From positions 2,404,096 to 2,468,095 of the forward strand of contig KN832872.1 in NCBI GenBank assembly GCA_000827325.1: a DNA stretch of 64,000 bases. Direction: 5' to 3'. The notes under the pieces were generated by a model. The model was not told where the DNA came from. It saw only the letters and a list, made by a program, of their open reading frames with translations, and did not search any database. Source of the DNA: Oidiodendron maius Zn (Eukaryota > Ascomycota > Leotiomycetes > Myxotrichaceae). The translations under genes were made by a program, and so were the position numbers. This document shows positions 50,234 through 60,117 of the stretch, piece after piece (the stretch's first letter is position 1; every line of letters begins with the position of its first letter).

Positions 50234-51456
50234 ATGGCGACCTCGATCACAGCTACAAACAAATCCCCCCTGATCGCAATAGTTGCTTGGCTCCTTCTTG
50301 CGCTCGCAACATTTTCCTACGTCATCCGATTCGTCGTGAAATTATCTCATCGGTCTTTATCTTTCGAGTCAGACGATTCTCTGATGACCGGATCACTCGT
50401 GAGTTGAGATTCCTGCTGCTTGCTGCTTCTTGTTTGCTGAATGTAGACCTGGGCAGTTGTTCTGCATTGCACAGTCGGTGGCCACCATCGTACGAGCAGA
50501 CCACGGCTTTGGCAAACCTCTTGGAGATGTGTTACCAGAAAAAATTAATGCCAGTCTCAAGGTATGTTCCTCACTATATAGAATTCTGGGCTTGGATAGA
50601 ACAGGCTGACTTCTTTGAAAGGCAGAGATGGCGGCAAATGTCTTCTACATCCTCTCCGTCCTCCTAGCGAGGCTCTCGCTGCTCTCATTAATCACGAAGC
50701 TTACCCCGAACCGCCAACATCAATTCGTTTCATTTGCACTTGGTGGACTTATTATTGTGTGGTCAATTATATCAGTCTTTGCGGCTGCCCTCGAATGCAG
50801 ACTTCCGAACTCGTGGGACTATACCAGAGAAAAGTGCATCAACAGAGTAGGTTGGAACAATTGCTTCTATAAGTAGTATTTGCTCACCATCTATCTAGAT
50901 TGCCTGGTGGATCGTCTCCGACATCGTCAACATTCTGGCAGAAACAGTTTTGATCATGACGCCCGTTTATATCATATGTATTGTACAATGGACAGTTTCA
51001 AAGAAGATACTATTCTCTATTCCGTTCATCGTTCGCATCTGGTATGCTTCCCAACCTTGAGCGGGATTATTGAAAACCAGCTCATACCTCTATAGCACAA
51101 TAGCTGCTTACGTCGTGGATATCATCATTTGGAAGAACTTCGTTGGTCCTTCCCCCGACCCATTCTTCGCAGAGTGGCAAGTATCAGTCACTACGCAAGT
51201 GATTCAATGCAGTTGTTTGTGTTCTACCTGTGTCCTTTACCTGAAAAGCTTTCTGAAGAGCGTCGAGACTGGATTTGGGCTTGACTATGACCTGCGATCA
51301 TCGGGCTTGGAGCTCACAGCTTCCAACTTATCGAGCGAGGTTTTGACGCAATCAGCGCCCATGCCAAAGCAATCTAAAGGAAGCACGAAAGGACGGTCTG
51401 AGAGTAGAAGTATACGATCTAACCTTCGATCTGACGATTCTAGGCGCTTACGGTAG
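50234..51456 (+). CDS. fungal rhodopsin-like 7TM integral membrane protein (SAT4/PTH11-like domain)
   Basis: Five exons, 50234-50398, 50457-50561, 50622-50846, 50899-51041 and 51096-51456 (about 332 residues). Membrane helices in order include SPLIAIVAWLLLALATFSYV, VFYILSVLLARLSLLSLI, QFVSFALGGLIIVWSIISVF, WWIVSDIVNILAETVLIM and KKILFSIPFIVRI. The Asp/Cys texts HGFGKPL, LECRLPNSWD and DIVNILAE are those of the fungal rhodopsin-domain family. The C-terminal tail is Ser/Arg-rich and cytosolic. No CFEM domain, so it is not a canonical PTH11. A signalling or sensor role is suggested by the family but not shown. Confidence 0.85.
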
Positions 51457-53366
51457 GAACATTGGAATACTTGGAATTGTAATGAAATAGTTTCCTTGGT
51501 TCCTGGGGCGGGTGTGATTTAATGAGCGGGATTTGGTGGCGCTGGCATTCGGACGACTGTTTTCAGATCTAATTGTCGAAACCAAGTAAAAGCAATTTTG
51601 CGGTAGATAAACATGGCAACAAATTTCAAATTTTCATTCAAGGGGTCTTTGAATGTTTTATCTAGGATCTTCGGGGGTAGAGCTCCGCGCTTCGGCAGTG
51701 TATCTATTACTATAACCATTATAGCTTCAGGCTTGGATCTCCCTTAGACGCATTTAAGTATTGCTTCACCACATTTCACTCATAAATGTAGCAAGCCAAA
51801 GTTATACGCTGAGTAGTCTCAACTCTTTGGTATTACTCAGTTTGAAGCGAGAATGCGAACGTATTGGGAACAATTCCTGTAGAGCGTCCGGACAGATATG
51901 TCTTAGCGGAATATTCCTTTCTGACCGTACGGAATTAGGGTCATACAGCGGTAATTCAAGGATTAGAGGTGAGGTTGCTTTTGGTGGGCTTATTATGGCA
52001 ATGTAGTATTCTCGGCCTTCGGCATGTCACAGGACATGGTCAGAGCTTACGCTGTAGTCCTAGAACCACCAGGATGGATGTCTAGTTTAAGTAGCAAGGC
52101 TGTGGCGCCACTAGGGCTCCTTTTCCACCCCACTTGAATGGTTAGTCCTGCTGCAATGCTTGGCAGAAGTCTGTGCTTTTTCCAGTGAAAGCGGGGCATA
52201 CGACAAACGAACTCGCCACGCACCATTTTAGGTATCAGCCAGTGGGGAATGGTTTGCGGTAGTCATTTATCGGTAAAAGCTAATTCTATAAAATACAAGA
52301 CACTCTGTTCTAATCAAGTTGTGATATACTCTTTTACGACATGCTGACTTATTTCACGGTTTACATGTTGACGGTACTGATCTCGCATTCGGCATATCGT
52401 GATGCGACATTTTTCTTGATTGGCTGGGTTGTAAGGGGAGAGGCATGGATGACCGGCCTGCCGTAATCAGAGGAATCATCAGCTTATGGTATAGCGTCGC
52501 CGGGGAAATTTTAAAGAGCAGGCCCTTTACCTACCCCATTGTGGCGCACGGTATCAGTTACTCGTATCATTCAGTATCCAGCGTAAAATATTTCACAAGG
52601 CCCGCGCAATGTTTAGATTAGAATGAGACCGTGAAACTTCGCACAGGTATGAATCCATGTCTAAAAGATCTGTATGTCCGAGGAATTAGTGACCATGGTG
52701 ACCTGATATAATCGCTTGCGAAACTGGCTTCCCCTTAACCTGAACCTTTTTGACTTGCGTGTGATTAAGGCGCCTAGTACAACAACCAAAATAGCTAAGC
52801 GTAGCATCTTTAATGCCACTTGAACTAGCTTCAGAGTAGGGGAGACTCTCTTCAACATTTGAAACAGACTCTACTCCGTTATTGTAGTTTTGTGCTAGCT
52901 AATAGTGGTCAGGCTTCCGAAAATAGATCTTCTACGAGCTGCTGAAAACTCTTGATAATATTTAGAAACATATATCCTTAATCCAACTAGATTGCTGAAG
53001 TGACAACGTGATAAAGAGCTTATATAAGCCCAGCTGCACACATATTTTATATACAGTCGCTGCGAAACCAGCTTCCCTCTAGCTTCTAGGAAGTTTTTCG
53101 CTTCTTGAAGTGACCAAACTAAAGGAGCCCCGCTCGAACCACGATTATACTTCAGAATATCGAGCATTGTGTTGGGAATGTTTAACATTCTGTAAGTCTC
53201 CGTCTGAGCACGTTGAGATAGGTTATTTGTTGACGTAAAAATTGGCGTAAAGTAGCCGGTAAAGCAGACGGGGAAGCTTCGGCATGTTCCAGGGTAAAAG
53301 CTAACAGCACATAAGCATCAGGTCCCCCAAGTCCCTCTCTATCAAAGTTATATATTATATAAAGAT
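51457..53366. other. long intergenic region downstream of the PNP-NACHT-WD40 gene
   Basis: 1.9 kb without a supported gene. Minus-strand frames at 52661-52858 and 52895-53188 share a diverged block of about 30 bp (52706-52735 and 53049-53078), encoding GKPVSQ-like and GKLVSQ-like peptides in different surroundings. The stretch may hold fragments of a small duplicated gene, but no complete model could be made. Confidence 0.4.
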
Positions 53367-56300
53367 TTATACCACCGTATAAGGTGGTATCTTAGCCAGA
53401 TCAAATTCAATAAAAGTAACTCGACCAAACGCATGTCCCATGACCAGAATGTTATCTCGTACAGCAAAGACTGTTGGTCGATAATCAGTAGGAAGGAATA
53501 AAAGATTTTCTGTCTCCCAAGTCACCCATTGCTTTTTGACATGTAGGCATGATGAAAATTCGGCCTGTAGTTGACCAACTGAGCGACAGAGACAACTGAG
53601 CTCAAATGGTCCGTGCTCAGTCTTGAGATATGACCCGTCACTGGAGAAAGAAAGGATAAAAATCCATTCTTCAGTGATAAATACCCGAATTGCTTTATTT
53701 GACCTTGGGTCCCAGAGCCTGACTGTCTTGTCACTAGAGGCAGAGGCTAGAAGCTGACCGTCTGGTGAAAAGGCTACTGCATTGACCCAATCTGAATGAC
53801 CCTCCAGAGTGCCATGTAACACTCCTGTCCTTACGTCCCAGAGCCTGACTGTCCTGTCGCTAGAGGCAGAGGCTAGAAGTTGACCATCTGGTGAAAAGGC
53901 CACTGCATGGACCCTACCTGAATGACCCTTGAGAGTGCTGTATGACGCTCCTATCCTTGAATCCCAGAGCCTGACTGTCTTGTCATCAGAGGCAGAGGCT
54001 AGAAGCTGGCTATCTGGTGAAAATGCCACTGCATAGACCTTACCTGAATGACCCTTGAGAGTACCATACGACGCTCCTGTCCTTGGGTCCCAGAGCCTGA
54101 CTGTCTTGTCGCTAGAGGCAGAGGCTAGAAGCTGACCGCCTGGTGAAAAGGCTACTGCATGGACCCAACCCGAATGTCTCTCGAGAGCGCTGTATGATGC
54201 TCCTGTCCTTGGGTCCCAGAGCCTGACTGTCTTGTCATCAGAAGCAGAGGCTAAAAGCTGACTGTCTGGTGAAAAGGCCACTGTATAGACCCTACCTGAA
54301 TGACCCTCGAGAGTGCCACGTGACACTCCTGTCCTTGGGTCCCAGAGCCTGACTGTCTTGTCATCAGAGGCAGAGGCTAGAAGCTGGCTGTCTGGTGAAA
54401 AGGCCACTGCATGGACCCTACCTGAATAACCTTCGAGAGTGCTGCGTGACGCTCCTGTCCTTGTGTCCCAGAGCCTGACTGTCTTGTCATCAGAGGCAGA
54501 GGCTAGAAGCTGACCGTCTGGTGAAAATGCCACTGCATTGACCCAATCTGAATGACCCTCCAGAGTGCCACGTGGCACTCCTGTCCTTGGGTCCCAGAGC
54601 CTGACTGTCTTGTCGCTAGAGGCAGAGGCTAGAAGCTGACCGCCTGGTGAAAAGGCTACTGCATGGACCCAACCCGAATGTCTCTCGAGAGCGCTGTATG
54701 ATGCTCCTGTCCTTGGGTCCCAGAGCCTGACTGTCTTGTCATCAGAAGCAGAGGCTAAAAGCTGACTGTCTGGTGAAAAGGCCACTGTATAGACCCTACC
54801 TGAATGACCCTCGAGAGTGCCACGTGACACTCCTGTCCTTGGGTCCCAGAGCCTGACTGTCTTGTCATCAGAGGCAGAGGCTAGAAGCTGGCTGTCTGGT
54901 GAAAAGGCCACTGCATGGACCCTACCTGAATAACCTTCGAGAGTGCTGCGTGACGCTCCTGTCCTTGTGTCCCAGAGCCTGACTGTCTTGTCATCAGAGG
55001 CAGAGGCTAGAAGCTGACCGTCTGGTGAAAATGCCACTGCATTGACCCAATCTGAATGACCCTTAAGAGTGCCACGTGACGCTCCTGTCCTTGTTCCCAG
55101 AGCCTGACTGTCATGTCGCTAGAGGCAGAGGCTAGAAGCTGGCTGTCTGGTGAAAAGGCCACTGTATTGACCCAACCTGAATGACCCTTGAGAGTGCCAT
55201 ATGATGCTCCTGTCCTTGGGTCCCAGAGCCTGACTGTCTTGTCGCTAGAGGCAGAGGCTAGAAGCTGACCGTCTGGTGAAAAGGCCACTGCGCTGACCCT
55301 ACCCGAATGACCCTCGAGAGTCTGTGAAGAGAAGTTCCAATCATCCTGCACTTCTGGTAGACGACAGATCCACCGTGGGAACTGGTCTGAGAACTGTCTC
55401 CGAACTGTGCTCTCCTTAGGGGAGAACAAAAGAGCGGCAGAATATAACTGGAGAGGTACCTCTTCAATCATCGATCGGTTATAAAGGATGAATCGTTTTG
55501 CATCATGAAGAATAGCATATATACCGGAGCTCTCGTCTCGCTTTAAAATATCTGGGTTTCGGTTGTGGAGGATGAATCGTTTCGCACCATGAATGATAGT
55601 ACGCAAACTAGAGGGGTTGTTTCGCATTAAAACCCCTGAGTTAGTATCTGAATTAATACTGCTCACTATCATAGATTCTAAATCTGTCACCATATGAACG
55701 CTCTCGGACGCTATCCCCATCAAGCTGAGGGCTTCGAGCCAATGAAGGAGGTGCTTCTGCAGGAATATGTGCGCTTGGCTGTTGTCACGGAGATCTGCTT
55801 TACTCATCTGGAGATGTTGGACCCAATAGCGGCACGCGTACTGAAGCTCTGCTGGAATACATTGTTCGACCAAACTGCTGTCAATACTGCTCGCGAGCCG
55901 GCCTGGCGCGCATAGGCCACAGATATCCCTCTTAAGATTTTCGGACATGAGCCACAGGCACCTCTCAGCTAGAGCTTCATGTGCTTTCTTCTCGTCCACC
56001 CAGAAGGATTCATTGCGGCATCTCTGCTTGTTGAGGAGAAAGTCGCGGAACGAAGGGTGATGTAGACGAATATAGCAGTCTGGGTCTTTTGGCACGTCTA
56101 GAATGGAATGAAGGCTGTCTAGCGTGTGACCTATATCGATTTGGGAAATGTGAAGTAACCTGGCTAGAGAGATAATAGAAAGGGAAGAAAAGAGGATAAC
56201 TATAGGTCCAAGCGTTCCTCTCAACGTCTTGTATAAATTTTCTGTCTCGTAGTCGTCATATTTTTCGCTGACCGAGTTTGTCAGAATTGTAGTGTAGATC

Positions 56301-58344
56301 TCGTCAAGTTTCTCTTCTGGTGCTGCAATTGATGTATTGCCCTGGAGGATAATAGACAGTCGATTTTCGGCAAATTGTCTGCCGTCATGAATAAAACGGC
56401 AGGCAGTTGCAGCCCATATAAACAAACCACTAGCACTCTGAACTAGACGTCCAATGGTTTTCTCGCCCGGCCAGTCGGCAGCAAGGGCGTGCTGACGCCT
56501 TATAATGCCTAAATTGTATTCGAGGAAAATAGAAATATCATGGTCTACAATGGACGAAGATATGTTATGAAGAACAAAGTCCCGGTGTCCCGTCTCTGGG
56601 ATTTGATAAAAGCCGTGGCGAATAGGAATTTCAGGCCTGCTCGTCATGAAGATCCGTAACAACGATCGAGCCTCGCATAAGAGTTGAAGAATAACTCCAA
56701 TATCCTTCTCGTCCTCACACTCATCCAAAGCGTCAAGTACAAGAATGAACGGTGACTGACGTGAACTAGTTCCCAGCTTGGAAAGCGGCTGAAGGACAAG
56801 CTGATTCCATTGATCGCGGAGTGCTTGGCTGCTAATGTCGCTGTGCTCAGCGATAGCTGCGCATATGTACCGTCTGAGGACGGATGACTTCTTTGCTAGT
56901 TGCATGGCAATGGTCGTGAAGAGCATGCGGGCATGGCCAACATCTCCCCTACCCCTTGAAAAGAAGAAACTCGCTCCCAGGCGATTTTGATCATGGCATT
57001 TGCGGGCAATCGTGCGAGCGATAGTGGATTTACCAGTGCCAGCCATGCCATTCAGCCAGAAGATGCACTTCTCGTCACGCCCGTCAGCCCATGCCATTAC
57101 GTCGTCGAGGACGTCGACTCGGGTGTCAGGAAGGCAACGAGGCTCATGTTGCCTGTCGTAAGAGTTGAAGGCTGCTTGGGAAGCGCATGGTAGCTTAGCT
57201 AGTAGCTCTTCGTCTGTAGGACCACCATTTTCTATAGTTGAATTAGCAACACTAGAGCAATCGACAAGTGCACCGATCAAATTCCTAATAACCATTGTGC
57301 AAGGCGCCTTTTCACAGTATAGAAGAATTGGATAAATTCAACGATTTTGCACGGTAAATCTTATAAACTAGACTGACCTTCTTTTCCTTCAATAGTGTCA
57401 TTAACAGTACGTGCCTTGATTACTTCAGCTGGAGGTATAACTGACAGGATCTCTTTCGCACAAGCAGCTGCCGCAGCAGCAGCATAAGGCTGCCACGCCT
57501 TGTTCTTGTGCGAGTCTGCGTAGTCGCAGATGCCTCGGATGACGAGGCAAGGAAAGCTGTTCATTAACCCGGCTGCTTCCATCTCGAAGCAAATCACGCC
57601 GCCGAGCTCTGAGCTCAGCCTGTCTCTGGTAAGGCCATCGCGTATGACCTGGTTACCGGACGCTATCGTGCCGTAGTGAACTACAATTTCTTGAGTTGAA
57701 CGTTTAGCCCGCTCTACTAGCCTGATTTTGCTACATTCGGCGCACGTAGGCCCTTCGACGTGTTCATAGGTCGACTCGAACAGGATATCAGGTCCTGCAT
57801 TGCTATGCGAAAACTTCGGCAAATGGCTAACTGCGGACAAATGTGTGAGAATATTGTTCCTGCCTGTATCGTGATTTGCTCGTAGCCTAGAAAGTGCATG
57901 AAGTAAGATAGTTGGCGGTGTGTTCAGAAAACCCGACCGAGTAAATCCCCTCGGTCCAGTCTTTCCAAAGTCGTACTGGACCACTCCACCATGCTGTTTG
58001 TGGGGTTGACTGATCACTACATCTCCAAGTCGTACATCCGACTCCGCACTTGGGACCCCGCCTCCGATGCCAACCATAAGGCTGAACTGGATCCGAAACT
58101 TTGACCTCATCTCGACGGCGACTGCGGCGGCAGTATTAGTGCCCATCTGGCCTGCCGGAAGACATACGATGACAACATTGTGTTCGTAGATGCGACCGAA
58201 AGTGTACAGGTTGGTGTCATCAACATCACGAGGTAGTTCTTGATGCCTTTCGTCGAGCATCTCCGTCGCTGCCGCAAGCTCGATCGGGAGGGCACAAACC
58301 CATCCCACCGTGTAGTCTTGGACGCGAAGGCAGCGTAGCGCCAT
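53367..58344 (-). CDS. PNP-NACHT-WD40 NLR-like receptor with an apparent frame break in the WD40 array
   Basis: Exon 1 (58344-57378) encodes a purine nucleoside phosphorylase-like domain: YTVGWVCALPIELAAATEML, MVGIGGGVPS, VRLGDVVIS, GVICFEMEAAGLMNSFPCLV. I join it through a 146-bp intron (donor GTCAGT, branch GCTAAT, acceptor CTATAG) to 57231, which yields ENGGPTDEELLAKLP and then NACHT (Walker A GMAGTGKST near residue 385, Walker B LVLDALDECED). The ATG at 57295 then falls inside the intron. WD40 repeats start near 55320; after two repeats the reading frame changes at about 55.09 kb, and 11 further repeats plus a C-terminal tail continue in another frame to 53367. This may be a real lesion, an allele, or an assembly error in a highly repetitive array. 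PNP effectors in fungal NLRs are thought to act on nucleosides or nucleotides. Confidence 0.8.
54074..55063. repeat. higher-order tandem duplication of four WD40 repeats (504-bp period)
   Basis: 54074-54559 and 54578-55063 are 486-bp stretches that I find identical base for base at an offset of 504 bp, i.e. four 126-bp WD40 units. Flanking units of the array also have a 126-bp period but differ at scattered codons. This is a very recent block duplication or conversion. Confidence 0.9.
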
Positions 58345-58584
58345 CGAAAGGGTGGTTGCATAACAGCATACACTATGGTAGGTTTTGGGACTACAACGTG
58401 CGACCAGCGAAGAAGCCTCTCACGTGCATTGCGTTACTTTTTCGATTGTGGCTGAGCCCGGCTGCTCAGCTCGGCTTTGCATGTCGGACGCAAGTTGGGA
58501 CGACACCTCATCGATGAGGGAAATCTCTATCCATATAATTGCTCGGTCTGGCCTTAATCGGTCCGGTCTATCAAGCTCTTTCCA
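58345..58584. promoter_or_regulatory. short divergent promoter region, PNP-NACHT-WD40 and helical-domain/SH3 genes
   Basis: Only 240 bp separate the two start codons, so the two genes probably share regulatory sequence. No defined motif was identified. Confidence 0.55.
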
Positions 58585-60117
58585 ATGGACCCTATGTCGG
58601 TCCTTGCGCTGGTCAATACATGTGTGTCAATCACCATCCGGATAGGGACTATTACCAAGCAACTCTGGACATTGAAAGAGAAATACAAGCATGTGGAGCG
58701 GAAAGTGGTGCTGTTTGAAAGTCAGCTCGCTGCACTTAGCGCTACCGCGACTGGACTTTCGGAATGGCTAGGAGGACCGGTTACGTACGATGAGCCTATT
58801 CGAAAGGAATTGAAGAGGTCACTGGAATCTTGTGATACTGTGGTGCAGGTGATTATGGAATACCTTGCGAAGGCTCAAGCGCAATCGAATAAGATGACTC
58901 TGTGGAACAAGACGAGATTTTTAAGGGATGAGGGTACCATCTTGGAGTACGAAGGGATGCTAAGGGGTCAAGTTCAAGCCCTCAGCTTGCTTCTTCAGAT
59001 CTTGACATTGTGAGTACACCTAAATACGAGGACTTCTATAGCTAATGCGACTATCCTTAGGCCGTCCCAAACAGAGCAAAAGGATCAAATCCATAGTTTT
59101 GAGACGACTTCAATCCTCAATCAGGCCAGAGATCGCTCTTCCTCACTCTTGTGGCTCAGGGACTCAGAGTCGGCCAAAACCATTACAAGTATAGAGACAG
59201 AGAACATGGAGACCCTCGACATGACATTTGATTTTGACGAACTCATTGTTACTTCAAAAGTCTATCGATCAACTCTTGCTTCCTTTATAAAACAGAAAAT
59301 AAAAGGCGACAAGAAGGGTAAAAGCATATTGTCTCAAGAAGTCGCAGCATCTGTTCCTCTACTCCAAGATAATGAGCAGACCCAAGCACACTTTAAAGTG
59401 CCGATGCAACCAATAATTGCAACGACAACATCTGAATTTGTTGTCATATCCTCTCGAAAAGTACCACAAACAGTGGTCGACTCTGAAGTTAGCAATTGGG
59501 CATTAGAACCAGTCGCTTCAAACGATGATAGTCCATTGCCACCTAAAGCCCCACCTAAGTCAGCAGGAGTAGAGTCTGAATTTAAGCCCCTTACGGACCA
59601 AGAGTTAGATGAGATTCTGGCCGAGGCTACTAGTACCGGGTACTTCGAGCCTAAAATGGTTGCGAAAAGGGATTGGAACAACGGGATCATTGGCACTGGC
59701 GCATTCAAACATGAAGGGAGTACGAAACAGCACGACAAGGGTGGAGTCGATAGCACGGGAGCCTTCACACCCGAGACAAGTATGGAAAGTGGCGGCAAAG
59801 ACAACATCACTCGCACCGGCGACTCTGAGTCCGAAATGAGTACCAAATGGGATGAGAGTGACAGCAACTATGCGACCGATATAACGTCAATGATATCATC
59901 CTCTCCAAGCATTGGCGATGATGAGATAGACTTTGAATTTGTCTACGCGCTTCACACCTTCCTGGCCGAACTCGAAGGTCAAGCTTCAGTCGAGAAAGGA
60001 GATACGTTGGTCCTCCTAGATGATAGTAACCCTTACTGGTGGCTTATTAGAGTTATTAAGGACTCCCATATTGGGTATCTCCCGTGCAGTATGTCGAGAC
60101 TTCATATGAGAGATTAG
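58585..60117 (+). CDS. STAND-type helical N-terminal domain protein with a BUD14-like SH3 end
   Basis: Exons 58585-59009 and 59061-60117, in phase, give about 493 residues. Residues 1-145 (MDPMSVLALVNTCVSITIRI ... KYKHVERKVVLFESQLAALS) form the all-helical domain common at the front of fungal STAND and effector proteins. A linker holds a four-fold 20-residue repeat. The C-terminus is an SH3 domain of the BUD14 type: YALHTFLAELEGQASVEKGD, then YWWLIRVIKDSHIGYLP. The reading frame closes directly after this, yet the family's continuation (ERLGRLNKHRNIDL) is encoded just downstream in another frame, which stays open to 60341. One frame break near 60.09 kb is therefore likely, or a natural short C-terminus. 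Head-to-head with the PNP receptor at 240 bp, so an effector or adaptor partner is a reasonable inference. Confidence 0.78.
59632..59871 (+). repeat. four 60-bp tandem repeats in the helical-domain/SH3 gene
   Basis: Four exact-length 60-bp units start at 59632, 59692, 59752 and 59812. They encode 20-residue repeats opening with STGYFEP, GTGAFKH, STGAFTP and RTGDSES, each with a Ser/Lys-rich second half. Sequence identity is modest but the spacing is perfect. Confidence 0.8.

Noticed and set aside
1-51456. Secondary-metabolite cluster (MDR reductase, FAD monooxygenase, P450, zinc-cluster regulator, permease)
   Set aside because: No polyketide synthase, NRPS or terpene synthase is present, and these genes are separated by immune-type genes and long gaps.
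52661-53188. Two minus-strand short frames treated as genes
   Set aside because: No complete model, weak start context, and no recognisable homology; kept only as a low-interest repeat observation.
57232-57295. ATG at 57295 as the start of a separate NACHT-WD40 gene
   Set aside because: An in-phase 146-bp intron with a good branch site joins the PNP exon to the NACHT exon and removes this ATG. PNP-NACHT fusions are a known type.
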